64,000 nt of DNA from Thermoproteota archaeon (GTDB lineage: Archaea; Thermoproteota; Nitrososphaeria; Nitrososphaerales; Nitrosopumilaceae), in assembly GCA_003352285.1 (NCBI GenBank), contig QQVN01000002.1:62001-126000 (forward strand), written 5' to 3'. Each line of letters begins with the position of its first letter. The first letter of the stretch is position 1. Shown here piece by piece: positions 42,946 to 52,143 of this stretch. The notes beneath the pieces were generated by a model, which had not been told where the DNA came from, made no database searches, and saw only the letters and a program-made list of their open reading frames with translations. The translations under genes were made by a program, and so were the position numbers.

Positions 42946-43656
42946 TTAAGCGTAATCAAGATTTGCTTTGATTAATCTTTCAATTTTATTCCAATCAGAA
43001 TTTTCTTTTCCTTCCCATTTCTCATAAAATACTACATCTTTTAGATCCAATCGTGGCAACCATCCTGCAGTCTCAAGATCTGGTTTAGAAGAGAACTCTT
43101 CTACATAACCTAAACAAAGGTAAGCTACTGGAATTACATGTTCAGGAAGATCTAATGCCTCTTTTAGTACCTCATTAGAAAGAATACTTACCCATCCTAA
43201 ACCAACACCCTCTGTTCTAGCGGCTAACCACAAATTTTGAACTGCACAACACACGCTGTATATCCCAGTCTCTGGAATACTGGAACGACCAATTACAAAT
43301 GGACCAAATCTAGATGGATCATAGGTGACACAAATGTTTACAGGAGATTCTATAATTCCCTCAAGCTTTAATGAAAGATATTTTGAGCGCTTTGGATCAT
43401 CAATTAACTGAGATGTCTTTTCTCTTTCCTCATCAAATGACTGTTTAATCTTCTTTTTAGTCTGATCATCTTTAATCAAAATAAAATTCCAAGGCTGTGA
43501 AAATCCTACCGATGGCGCATGATGAGCAGCATTCAAAACTCTTGTTAGAATTTGTTCATCAATAGCTTTTGAAGTAAATCGGGAACGAACATCTCTTCTT
43601 GAAAAGATCGCCTTGTAGAGACCATCCTTTTCTTCATTAGAAAATTCATCGTTCAT
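42946..43656 (-). CDS. bluB: 5,6-dimethylbenzimidazole synthase (BluB)
   Basis: 236-residue flavin enzyme of the nitroreductase fold. The signature AIFSRRDVRSRFT and the lid AAHHAPSVGFSQPWNFILI are typical of BluB, which fragments FMN with O2 to make the lower ligand of cobalamin. Its presence implies the organism can make true B12 rather than pseudo-B12. It is flanked by two tRNAs; other pathway genes are elsewhere. Confidence 0.88.
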   Translation of the reverse strand: MNDEFSNEEKDGLYKAIFSRRDVRSRFTSKAIDEQILTRVLNAAHHAPSVGFSQPWNFILIKDDQTKKKIKQSFDEEREKTSQLIDDPKRSKYLSLKLEGIIESPVNICVTYDPSRFGPFVIGRSSIPETGIYSVCCAVQNLWLAARTEGVGLGWVSILSNEVLKEALDLPEHVIPVAYLCLGYVEEFSSKPDLETAGWLPRLDLKDVVFYEKWEGKENSDWNKIERLIKANLDYA

Positions 43657-43724
43657 CTATTAGGATACTAATTCTTCCTTTTGTTAAACGTTAATAATGT
43701 CTGCAGGGAGCTTTCTAGTTTAGT

Positions 43725-43798
43725 GGGCCGGTAGTCTAGCTGGTTAGGATACCGCCTCGACACGGCGGTGATCGTGAGTTCGAATCTCTCTCGGCCCA
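43725..43798 (+). tRNA. tRNA-Val(GAC)
   Basis: 74 nt cloverleaf: acceptor GGGCCGG/TCGGCCC, anticodon arm CCGCC-TCGACAC-GGCGG with GAC, T loop TTCGAAT. Two oddities: the base before the anticodon is C rather than the near-universal T33, and the T stem has a T:T mismatch (GTGAG/CTCTC). No CCA is encoded. Confidence 0.85.
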
Positions 43799-43811
43799 TT
43801 TTTTAAAATTT

Positions 43812-44303
43812 CTAGTTTGACTTGAACTCTTTCTCAATAAGACTCCAAGCCGATTCTACAACAACTATCCCACTTGCACTAAAATCTAATTCTTCACCAT
43901 TAACTATGGCATTGTATTGTTGTGCATTTTGATCAGTCAATGTAAGGTAGAACATATTCTTTAACGGAATCTCTGCACCGGGATAGAACGCTGCTCGTCC
44001 AGGCATTGCAATATCTTCCGTTGAATACTGTCCTGCTCCAATTAGAACATCATCAGCGTATAGATCGTAACTGATACTTGGAATGGTAAACGTCTTTTCA
44101 CTTGGATTCTTTACTAGAAACATAACCTCTAATGAAACCCGATTCTCAATATTATTTACATCAATCACTTGTACATCAAACAAATCGATTTCTATCTTGT
44201 CTAATTCTGGATTATCAAGACTTGCATAAAACACAAAACCACCCATCATTGCAAGTAATCCAGCAATGGCTGCATAGACAGTCATCTTACTTTGTAGTCC
44301 CAA
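43812..44303 (-). CDS. Membrane-anchored WHy/LEA14-like protein
   Basis: 163 residues. N-terminal membrane helix (TVYAAIAGLLAMMGGFVFYA), then a beta domain with VKNPSEKTFTIPSISYDLY, the LEA14/WHy pattern (NPS motif then alternating strands). Comparable with the protein at 38197. It faces outward on the membrane. The family is sometimes linked to desiccation or stress, not shown here. Confidence 0.75.
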   Translation of the reverse strand: MGLQSKMTVYAAIAGLLAMMGGFVFYASLDNPELDKIEIDLFDVQVIDVNNIENRVSLEVMFLVKNPSEKTFTIPSISYDLYADDVLIGAGQYSTEDIAMPGRAAFYPGAEIPLKNMFYLTLTDQNAQQYNAIVNGEELDFSASGIVVVESAWSLIEKEFKSN

Positions 44304-44383
44304 GTTATTTTATCCAATTTTGGACAACTAAAAAACGTTATCAAAAACCAAATACCTAAAATGTATTTGATGGTATCTACGAT

Positions 44384-44884
44384 ATGCCTCTTGAACAAAC
44401 AATTATCACTTGGATACACCTTGTATCTGCTGCAATCTGGGTAGGAGGCTCTCTTTTCATTGGCGTAGTGTTAGCACCAGTATTAAAAAAATCATCAATG
44501 TCACTTGAAGAGAGATTACAAATGATGATTACTGTTGGAAGGAGATTCAATCGAATTGCAGTTCCGTCATTAATTTTGTTAATTGCTACTGGAATATACA
44601 CATCTCAAAATTTTCTCACGGAAAATTCGTACCAATTATTATTTTCAACTAGTTATGGAAATTTCCTACTAATCAAAATTTTTTTGGTTGTTCTACTTTT
44701 AGTAACATTTGCAATTCATGTTAGAATTATTCGAAAAGACGTGGAAGAAAAAATTTTATCAAAAAAACTATCTCCTCAACAAATTCAATCATTAAGAAAA
44801 AAAATTATCATTTTAGGTGAAATAACAGTCGTAATTTCAGTTGCAATATTATTTTTTGCAGCATTATTAGATTCTGGAGCATGA
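44384..44884 (+). CDS. CopD-like membrane protein
   Basis: 166 residues, four hydrophobic helices. The first, WIHLVSAAIWVGGSLFIGVVL, carries the WxH and WvGG motif of the CopD/DUF4149 superfamily, which includes copper resistance D proteins. Heme or copper transport is suggested, but the specific metal ligands of CopD are not all apparent. The 3' end overlaps rtcA by 18 bp. Confidence 0.75.
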   Translation: MPLEQTIITWIHLVSAAIWVGGSLFIGVVLAPVLKKSSMSLEERLQMMITVGRRFNRIAVPSLILLIATGIYTSQNFLTENSYQLLFSTSYGNFLLIKIFLVVLLLVTFAIHVRIIRKDVEEKILSKKLSPQQIQSLRKKIIILGEITVVISVAILFFAALLDSGA

Positions 44885-45892
44885 AATACCCTCAATTCTT
44901 ATCTCAAACCCTCCATCGATTCTTCCAATTCCATATTTACAACCTGTAATCTTTGATGTAACATACAGATTTGTCTCCAAATGCTTTGTGATGGTATTTA
45001 TCCTAAATACTGAAATGCCATCTGCCAACGCTGCAGGGATAACTATCATATCTGCAAGGTGGGAATCTACTCCTAGATTACATTCAATAAAGTTTTGAGC
45101 AATATCTGAAAATCTGAAATTTTTTACATTAAGTAATTCATCTATTCCAATTATTGATTTTGAATCTTTACTAGAGATCAAAATACTTGCCCCTTTGTCA
45201 AGTGCATCTTCATTTCTTATCTTTAATTGAGTAACAAAATTTGCTTTTTCCAAATTTCTAGAAATTTTGTTTACTTCAGTTTCAATAATACTGCTAGGAA
45301 TTTTGGAGTAAGTACAATGTATGTCTGCTTCCTTAATTTCTCTTTTTGTAAATGATACAGTACTTAATTTATTTGCAGGTAAAACATTTAGTCTTACAAT
45401 TCCATTTCCTTTAGGATAATACCCTCTCTGTTCTACATCCAAAGAAAAAGATATTCCAAATCTTCTATAAGCTTCTTGTAAAACAATTTTTGTGTAGTCT
45501 ATTGTTGGACTCCAAGATACGTCAGTTCCTCCTTTAATGTTTAATTCAAGATTTTTTCTTGATATAGAAACTACAGGTATCAGTACTTGTGCAATTAATG
45601 ATATACTTCCTGCAGTACCAACATTTTCAATAATTTTCTGGTCCTGAATTAGACCCGGGACAAATTTTATACAAGTTGAACCAATTTCCAATCCATGTAC
45701 TTCTGCATTACAAATTTTTGCTAATATTCTAATTGAAGTCAAATGTTGTGCGCTCAATCCTGGAGTTTTTCGTTTTGCTCTAATATTGTTAATCTGAATC
45801 GGTTTCTGTGTTATACATGATAATGATATTGAACTACGAAGTATCTGTCCTCCACCTTCACCATACGAACCATCTATCTCAAAAAAATCCAT
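44867..45892 (-). CDS. rtcA: RNA 3'-terminal phosphate cyclase
   Basis: 341 residues. GSYGEGGGQILRSSISLS is the N-terminal signature and TKHLETNLYVTSK near the C-terminus holds the catalytic His (HxxT in KHLET). The enzyme adenylylates RNA 3'-phosphate to make a 2',3'-cyclic end. ATG 45892 is about 33 bp from the TTTAAA box at 45923-45928. Overlaps the CopD-like gene by 18 bp (convergent). Confidence 0.92.
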   Translation of the reverse strand: MDFFEIDGSYGEGGGQILRSSISLSCITQKPIQINNIRAKRKTPGLSAQHLTSIRILAKICNAEVHGLEIGSTCIKFVPGLIQDQKIIENVGTAGSISLIAQVLIPVVSISRKNLELNIKGGTDVSWSPTIDYTKIVLQEAYRRFGISFSLDVEQRGYYPKGNGIVRLNVLPANKLSTVSFTKREIKEADIHCTYSKIPSSIIETEVNKISRNLEKANFVTQLKIRNEDALDKGASILISSKDSKSIIGIDELLNVKNFRFSDIAQNFIECNLGVDSHLADMIVIPAALADGISVFRINTITKHLETNLYVTSKITGCKYGIGRIDGGFEIRIEGISCSRI

Positions 45893-45922
45893 ACTTTACG
45901 ATATTATCAATAATGATAGTTT

Positions 45923-45928
45923 TTTAAA
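45923..45928. promoter_or_regulatory. Shared divergent TATA element (TTTAAA)
   Basis: Palindromic TTTAAA in the 57-bp gap between rtcA and nadM. It lies 25 bp before GTG 45950 and 34 bp before ATG 45892, and no second box is seen, so it may serve both directions. Confidence 0.45.
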
Positions 45929-45949
45929 CAATTCACCTCAAATGCAATC

Positions 45950-46444
45950 GTGAATGGATTACTAATTGGAAGATTCCAACCATTTCATTTAGGTCATCTT
46001 GAGGCAATAAAATTTGCATTATCAAAAGTTGATAAATTATGGTTAGGTATTGGAAGCTCTAACAAACCTATTGGAAAAGAAAACCCCTTTCTTGCAGATG
46101 AGAGACGCAAGATGATTGAACATTCCATCGATAAAAATTTTTTATCAAAAATTCAGATCTTTGACATTCCTGATTTTGATAATCATCAAAAATGGATGGA
46201 AAATATTGAAAAAACCGTTCCTCACTTTGATATTGTATTTTCTAATGACGAAATGACAAGAAAGATGTATCATAGGCACGAAATTATAACTTCTGAAATT
46301 CCTTTCATTAAGAGAGAAAAATTTAGTGGTACAAAAATTAGGGAAAAAATCAAAACCAATCAAAACTGGAAAGATTTAGTTCCTTCTGGAACACAAAAAA
46401 TCCTTGATGAAATAAAGGTAAAAGATCGGCTCTCTAGTCTTTAA
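45950..46444 (+). CDS. nadM: Nicotinamide-nucleotide adenylyltransferase
   Basis: 164 residues. IGRFQPFHLGHLEAIKFAL is the nucleotidyltransferase HxGH motif and FSGTKIREKI the SxTxIR motif. It makes NAD from NMN and ATP. GTG at 45950 is the start, leaderless. Typical archaeal NadM length (about 165). Confidence 0.92.
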   Translation: MNGLLIGRFQPFHLGHLEAIKFALSKVDKLWLGIGSSNKPIGKENPFLADERRKMIEHSIDKNFLSKIQIFDIPDFDNHQKWMENIEKTVPHFDIVFSNDEMTRKMYHRHEIITSEIPFIKREKFSGTKIREKIKTNQNWKDLVPSGTQKILDEIKVKDRLSSL

Positions 46445-46484
46445 TTATAAATAATCCCCGTAAAGATTGCTTACAGGGAATTAT

Positions 46485-47630
46485 TTGGAATATCTTGTAA
46501 TGTTACCAGGACCAACAAACGTGCCAGAAAGAGTGACACGTGCTATGTATACTTACATGATTAACCATCGTAGTGATGATTTTGTTAAATTGTATGAGCC
46601 ATGTGTTGAAAAGACAAAAAAAGTTTTTGAGACAAATGGTGAAGCAGTCTGTTTATCTGCTTCGGGAACTGGTGCAGTAGAAGCAAGTGTTGTTAATCTA
46701 ATCAAAAAGGGCGATAAGGTAATCATTCCAGTGAATGGTGAATTTAGTGGTAGATTGTCTCAAATGTTATCATGGGCAGGAGCTGAAGTTATCAAGCTTG
46801 AATCTCCACCTGGTGAGAATGCTAGCTTTGATAAAGTAAAAGAGGCGTTTGATAATAATAAAGACGTAAAGGCATTCTATTGTGTTTGGAACGAAACATC
46901 TACTGGTACTATGCTCAATTATCTTGATAAAGTAAAAGATCTTACCTCAAGAAACGATTCGTACTATGTGGTTGATGGAGTATCAATCGTAGGTGGCGAA
47001 GAATTCCACATGGATAAGTGGGGTGTAGACATAGCAATGACTGGAGCACAAAAAGCATTTGCTGCTCCTCCGGGAATTTCTCCAATCTGTGTCAATGAAA
47101 GAACCAAAAAATACATGAATGCTAATCCACCAAATACAATGTACTTCAATTTACCTAGATATTTCAAATATTATGAAGAAGCAAAACATACTCCATTTAC
47201 TCCAGCTTTACCTTTACTGTATGCATACAATGAAGCAATGGACATAATTTTAGAAGAAGGAATGGATGCACGAGTTAAACGTCACAGAACATGTTCACAA
47301 GCATTGTATTCAGGTCTTAATGCGATTGGTTTAACTCCATTTGCAAAAGAAGATGCTCGCTCTACTGTTGTGATTGCATTAAATTATCTTGATGGATTAG
47401 AAGACAAAACATTCAGAAACACATTAGCAAATAAATTCAGAGTTTTAGTCGCTGGCGGATTTGGAAATTTGAAAGGCAAAGTTTTCAGAGTTGGATGCAT
47501 GGGAGAAGTAAATCGATATCATGTAATGAGAACTATCTCATCAATATCTTCTGCATTAGCAATGATGGGATATGAGACTGATACTCAAGCAGGACTCAAA
47601 GCTGCTGAAGAAAAATTAAAGTCACTCTAA
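46485..47630 (+). CDS. Class V aminotransferase (alanine-glyoxylate/serine-pyruvate type)
   Basis: About 381 residues from TTG 46485; an upstream TTG at 46467 would add six. LPGPTNVPERVTRAM is the family opening, and the PLP lysine is in TGAQKAFAAPPGISP (about Lys190). FCVWNETSTGT-like YCVWNETSTGTML is the substrate region. Serine-pyruvate, alanine-glyoxylate or phosphoserine roles are possible. It may act with glyA (695) in serine-glycine metabolism, by inference. Confidence 0.9.
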   Translation: MEYLVMLPGPTNVPERVTRAMYTYMINHRSDDFVKLYEPCVEKTKKVFETNGEAVCLSASGTGAVEASVVNLIKKGDKVIIPVNGEFSGRLSQMLSWAGAEVIKLESPPGENASFDKVKEAFDNNKDVKAFYCVWNETSTGTMLNYLDKVKDLTSRNDSYYVVDGVSIVGGEEFHMDKWGVDIAMTGAQKAFAAPPGISPICVNERTKKYMNANPPNTMYFNLPRYFKYYEEAKHTPFTPALPLLYAYNEAMDIILEEGMDARVKRHRTCSQALYSGLNAIGLTPFAKEDARSTVVIALNYLDGLEDKTFRNTLANKFRVLVAGGFGNLKGKVFRVGCMGEVNRYHVMRTISSISSALAMMGYETDTQAGLKAAEEKLKSL

Positions 47631-47674
47631 AAATTCATGTTAACTTAATATAAGGAATTTCGAGATCGATCTCA

Positions 47675-48430
47675 TTGACTTTCAGTAAGGGTTCACTAAT
47701 CTTAGTTGATTATTCAGCTAAAGTGAAAGATTCTCAGGATGTTTTTGAAACAACAATCGAAGAAGAAGCAAAGAAGCATTCAATTCATGAACCAAATGTC
47801 AAGTATCAACCAAAGTTGGTTTCTGTAGGAGAATCATGGGTTCTAAAAGGATTAGATGAAGCACTTGCAAATACAAAAGTTGGAGATAAATTAACAGTAG
47901 AAGTTCCACCCGAAAAAGGATTTGGTGCAAGAGATTCTGGAAAAGTTAGAATGATTCCATTAAGAAAATTAGGTGAAGATGCAGACAAAGTATCAGTTGG
48001 TGATTCAATTGAAATTGATGATAAACGAGGAATCATTAGGTTCATTGGTTCTGGAAGAGTCCAAGTTGATTACAATCATAGATATGCTGGAAAAACAATC
48101 CTTTATGATGTTAATGTTGTAAAATCACTTGATACTGATGAAGATAAAATTTCAGGTATACTAAAACGACATATGCCCGTTGAAGATTCAAAACTTTCCT
48201 TTAAGAAAAACGCTAACGTGTTAGATATAACAATTCCAGAAGAAATTTTTCGAGCCGATGGCCTTCAAATTATGAAACATTTCATCCAAGTGGATTTGTT
48301 CAAATTCATACCTAATCTTGAGAAAATTAACTACGTTGAAACACATGTAAACAAACAATCTAAAAAACAAGATAAAAAAGAATCAAACACAGAAAAACAG
48401 GAAAAACCTGTCAGTCCAAAAACAAATTAA
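47675..48430 (+). CDS. FKBP-type peptidyl-prolyl isomerase with C-terminal extension
   Basis: 251 residues from TTG. The FKBP domain (about 5-150) contains an inserted chaperone flap as in SlyD (VPPEKGFGARDSGKVRMIPL). A basic C-terminal region with a helix and a Lys-rich tail follows (KQSKKQDKKESNTEKQEKPV). This is the third PPIase in this window besides two cyclophilins. Overlaps the convergent G1PDH gene by 4 bp. Confidence 0.88.
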   Translation: MTFSKGSLILVDYSAKVKDSQDVFETTIEEEAKKHSIHEPNVKYQPKLVSVGESWVLKGLDEALANTKVGDKLTVEVPPEKGFGARDSGKVRMIPLRKLGEDADKVSVGDSIEIDDKRGIIRFIGSGRVQVDYNHRYAGKTILYDVNVVKSLDTDEDKISGILKRHMPVEDSKLSFKKNANVLDITIPEEIFRADGLQIMKHFIQVDLFKFIPNLEKINYVETHVNKQSKKQDKKESNTEKQEKPVSPKTN

Positions 48431-49491
48431 ATTACGTTAGTACTTTTTGCTAGCGAGATAGCCTTCTTTTTAGTCATTGATTTCTCTTTTAGAATTGTAT
48501 ATCGCTCAGGTCTTAGATCTTGTGCTATGACTATTGCTTCTGCAAGGACATCCTCATCTAACCCTATTTGCTTTGCTGTTGTAGGTGCTCCTACATTCTT
48601 TAGAGTCTGTGCAATGTTTTTCCAATCCTGTCCTTGCAGTTTTGCCATCATAATTGAACCAATTCCACATTTTTCTCCATGCAGCCCTACTCCTGGTGCT
48701 AGTTTGTCTAATGCATGAGAAAACAAATGCTCAGCTCCTGAACATGGCCTACTACTTCCTGCAATACATGATGCAACTCCTGCACTGATCAAGGCTTCAA
48801 CGATGACCCTTACATCAACACCACTTTTTGCAAATGTTGAGGAGTTCTCAATTACGATATTTGCACTCATTAATGCTAAATCAGCTGCATATCTTCCGTA
48901 ATACTCCCCTGTTTTATCACGTCCTAATTTCCAATCTTTTACAGCAATGATATTTGCAATAAGGTCTCCACACCCACTTGCTAAAAGTCGCTTAGGGGCG
49001 CTTTTGATGATATCAATGTCTACAAATACCCCTAAAGGAGCTGTTGCCACAATTGAATGGGGCTTATCTCCTTTAATTGAGACAAATGGACTTGCAATAC
49101 CATCATGTGATGCAGCAGTAGGAACGCTCACAAATGGTTTTTTGAGATTAAAACCCACCATCTTTGCTGCATCAACAGCTCTGCCTCCGCCAATTCCTAC
49201 TATTAGACTACTTTTATCCTGCCTAACCTCCTTTTCTAGGATTTTTAGATTTGAAATTTCATTACTACTTGCAACATGCCATGCATAACGAATCTTTGCA
49301 GATTCCAATGATCGCTCAATTTTTTTTTGTACTACTTTTCTGACATTTGAGCCTGAAATCAAAGAAACCTTCCTTGGCTTATCTAATCCTTTAAAGAAAT
49401 TACCAATATCCTTGATGTTTCCTTCGCCTACAACAATCTGTCTGGGCAGTTCCATAGTATGGGAAGGCATGGAATCTTGATTTTTTGTCAT
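48427..49491 (-). CDS. egsA: Glycerol-1-phosphate dehydrogenase
   Basis: 354-residue NAD(P)-dependent enzyme that reduces DHAP to sn-glycerol-1-phosphate, the archaeal lipid backbone. IVGIGGGRAVDAAKMVGF is the nucleotide loop, and the zinc ligands are in SRPCSGAEHLFSHAL and GLHGEKCGIG. Its product feeds GGGP synthase at 5403. ATG 49491 lies about 31 bp from the AT box at 49516-49525. Confidence 0.94.
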   Translation of the reverse strand: MTKNQDSMPSHTMELPRQIVVGEGNIKDIGNFFKGLDKPRKVSLISGSNVRKVVQKKIERSLESAKIRYAWHVASSNEISNLKILEKEVRQDKSSLIVGIGGGRAVDAAKMVGFNLKKPFVSVPTAASHDGIASPFVSIKGDKPHSIVATAPLGVFVDIDIIKSAPKRLLASGCGDLIANIIAVKDWKLGRDKTGEYYGRYAADLALMSANIVIENSSTFAKSGVDVRVIVEALISAGVASCIAGSSRPCSGAEHLFSHALDKLAPGVGLHGEKCGIGSIMMAKLQGQDWKNIAQTLKNVGAPTTAKQIGLDEDVLAEAIVIAQDLRPERYTILKEKSMTKKKAISLAKSTNVI

Positions 49492-49515
49492 TATTTATCA
49501 TTTGAGGAACAAAAA

Positions 49516-49525
49516 GTTATTTAAA
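49516..49525. promoter_or_regulatory. Shared divergent TATA element
   Basis: GTTATTTAAA in the 65-bp gap between egsA and psmB; the TTTAAA core is symmetric. It lies about 32 bp from the egsA ATG and 35 bp from the psmB GTG. Confidence 0.4.
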
Positions 49526-49556
49526 AGGGTGAGATGCCTTTTAGAGTATCTCTTAG

Positions 49557-50198
49557 GTGTATTTTTTGTCAAACAACGTTGAAGAAAAAATTCTGCATGG
49601 AACGACCACAGTAGGTATTCAAGCAAAAGATGGTGTAGTTCTCTGTGCCGATATGAGGGCCAGTGCTGGATATTTCATAGCCAACAATAATACCATGAAG
49701 ATTCAAAAACTCGACGATCATGCAGGACTCACACTAGCAGGAGGAGTTGCAGATGCACAAAATATTACCGATATACTCCGATATCACGCTAGTTTACATA
49801 GAATTCAAAAACAAGAACCCATTCCAATAAAATCCCTTACAAGGTTAACCTCTTTAATTTTCCACCAAAATCGTGGATATCCTTTCATCGCTGATATCTT
49901 AGTTGGTGGTTATGATAATAATGGACCAGCTTTGTTTAACATAGATATGTTTGGCTCCACTGAAAAGAAACTGTATGTCACAACTGGTAGTGGCTCACCT
50001 GTTGCATATGGTTTGTTAGAAGAAGAATATAGAGAAGATCTTACAGTGGAAGAAGCAAAGGTGATAGCTCTACGAGCAGTAAAAGCAGCTATTACAAGAA
50101 ACATCGGAACAGGCGATGGAATCAATGTTGCCATCATCGATAAAGATGGATTCCGACTTTTAACAAAAGAACAGAAGAAAGCCATCATCACACTTTAG
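49557..50198 (+). CDS. psmB: Proteasome beta subunit
   Basis: 213 residues. A short propeptide precedes the catalytic Thr16 in ILHGTTTVGIQAKDG; cleavage after Gly15 exposes the N-terminal nucleophile. GVVLCADMRASAGYFIANN and the Lys (MKIQKL, about Lys48) match the family. The start could be GTG 49557 or TTG 49566. Seven bp before aCPSF1, so the two are probably co-transcribed. Confidence 0.95.
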   Translation: MYFLSNNVEEKILHGTTTVGIQAKDGVVLCADMRASAGYFIANNNTMKIQKLDDHAGLTLAGGVADAQNITDILRYHASLHRIQKQEPIPIKSLTRLTSLIFHQNRGYPFIADILVGGYDNNGPALFNIDMFGSTEKKLYVTTGSGSPVAYGLLEEEYREDLTVEEAKVIALRAVKAAITRNIGTGDGINVAIIDKDGFRLLTKEQKKAIITL

Positions 50199-50205
50199 TG
50201 ATTTA

Positions 50206-52143
50206 ATGCAAAGAAAACAACAACAAAAGGAAGTACTATCAGGCCCAAATATCATGGCTACCATACTGCAAAGTATTCCTAAAGATGCAAATGTTACAAA
50301 AATAGAATATGAAGGCCCACGTATTGCATTGTATACAAACACTCCTAGATATTTGATGGAAAATAACGAAATTATCTCAAATCTTGTTAATGTAATCAAA
50401 AAAAGAATTGTAGTTAGAACCGATGAATCCATTCGTAAATCAGAAGAAGATGCAAGAAAGATCCTAAATCAAATTGTTCCCAAGGATGCAAAGCTGGAAA
50501 ATACTTTTTTTGATACAGCCACAGGTGAAGTATCATTAGAAGCAAAAAGACCTTGGCTTTTACAACGTAACGCTCAAGAATTCAACCATGCAGAAGTCAC
50601 TGAGCAAATTGGATGGAAACTAAGAATTCGTAAAGCTACGACTACCCCTTCAAGTACTATTCAAATGATAAATTACAATCTTAAAATCTCATCAGCAGAA
50701 CGTGGAAAACAACTAAGACAGATTGGAGATGAAATCTTTAGACCTAGACTTGCCCAAAAATCCGAAGTATCTTTACTCACACTTGGAGGCTTTGGCCAGG
50801 TTGGACGTTCCTGCATGCTGCTATCTACAACAGAAAGTAAAATTCTCATAGATTGTGGAATTAACCCTGGAGCTGCTAGTCCTGCAGAATCTTTCCCAAG
50901 ACTTGATTGGGCAAATATTACACTTGATGAATTAGATGCAATAGTTATAGGTCATGCACACCTTGATCATACTGGATTTTTACCTGCACTTTGTAAATAT
51001 GGTTACAAAGGACCCATCTATTGCACAGAGCCTACCCTGCCGATGATGAACTTAATTCAATTAGACGCAATTAAGGTAGCTGCTGCTCAAGGAAGAACTC
51101 CAATGTATGGTGAAAGAGATGTCAAACAGATTATGAGACAAGCAATAACAATTCCATATGGTACGGTTACCGATATTTCCCCTGACATTAAACTTGTTTT
51201 AGCTAATGCAGGTCATATCCTAGGTTCTGCATTATGCCACTTTCATATTGGAAACGGTGATCATAACTTTGTTTATTCTGGAGATATTAAATTTGCAAAA
51301 AGTATTCTCTTTGAGGCTGCTAATTGGAATTTCCCTAGAGTAGAAACCCTTTTGGTTGAAAGCACTTATGGAGCCAAAGAAGACATTCAACCTTCAAGGC
51401 AAGAAGTAGAGTCTGCATTCATCAATGCAGTTAACAACACACTAGCTGATGGTGGTAAAGTACTCATACCAATTCCGGCAGTTGGCAGAGCACAAGAAAT
51501 TATGATGGTAATTGATCACTATATGAAATCAGGAGAGATGGTTGAAGCACCAGTCTTTACCGAAGGCATGATATCTGAAGCTTCAGCAATTCATGAAGCA
51601 TATCCTGAATATCTTGCACGTGAACTAAAACAAAAAATTCTAGAGACCGATGATAATCCATTTGATTCTGAGTACTTTACAAATGTAGAACATGCTGATG
51701 CAAGAGAAGAACCGATGCGTGAAGATTCACCATGTATTATTTTAGCAACATCTGGAATGCTAGAGGGCGGACCTGTACTGGAGTACTTTAAGAATATTGC
51801 ACCAGATAAAAAGAACAAGATACTTTTTGTTTCATACCAAGTTAATGGAACTCTTGGTAGACGTGTATTAGACGGTGCAAGACAGGTTTCATTACTAGGA
51901 AAAGAAGGAAAAGTTGAAGTTGTTAACATCAATTGTGGAATGGAAAAATTAGACGGATTTAGTGGACACAGTGATTATAACCAACTAATGTCATTTGTAC
52001 AAAAAATGAGGCCAAAACTTAGACGGGTTTTGGTTAATCATGGTGAGAGAAGAAAATCTGAAAACCTTGCAATGTCGATTCGTAGAATGTTTAGAGTACC
52101 TGCTCATTACCCGCAAATTCAAGAAGCAATAAAATTATTTTAG
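50206..52143 (+). CDS. aCPSF1, KH-domain beta-CASP ribonuclease
   Basis: 645 residues. Two N-terminal KH-type domains (about 1-170), a metallo-beta-lactamase core with LTLGGFGQVGRSCMLL, IVIGHAHLDHTGFLPAL (HxHxDH), and a beta-CASP region with ESTYGAKE and GFSGHSDYNQL. Archaeal CPSF1 is known to cut RNA 3' ends and to promote transcription termination at U-rich sites. The protein is full length. It overlaps sepF by 9 bp on the opposite strand. Confidence 0.94.
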   Translation: MQRKQQQKEVLSGPNIMATILQSIPKDANVTKIEYEGPRIALYTNTPRYLMENNEIISNLVNVIKKRIVVRTDESIRKSEEDARKILNQIVPKDAKLENTFFDTATGEVSLEAKRPWLLQRNAQEFNHAEVTEQIGWKLRIRKATTTPSSTIQMINYNLKISSAERGKQLRQIGDEIFRPRLAQKSEVSLLTLGGFGQVGRSCMLLSTTESKILIDCGINPGAASPAESFPRLDWANITLDELDAIVIGHAHLDHTGFLPALCKYGYKGPIYCTEPTLPMMNLIQLDAIKVAAAQGRTPMYGERDVKQIMRQAITIPYGTVTDISPDIKLVLANAGHILGSALCHFHIGNGDHNFVYSGDIKFAKSILFEAANWNFPRVETLLVESTYGAKEDIQPSRQEVESAFINAVNNTLADGGKVLIPIPAVGRAQEIMMVIDHYMKSGEMVEAPVFTEGMISEASAIHEAYPEYLARELKQKILETDDNPFDSEYFTNVEHADAREEPMREDSPCIILATSGMLEGGPVLEYFKNIAPDKKNKILFVSYQVNGTLGRRVLDGARQVSLLGKEGKVEVVNINCGMEKLDGFSGHSDYNQLMSFVQKMRPKLRRVLVNHGERRKSENLAMSIRRMFRVPAHYPQIQEAIKLF

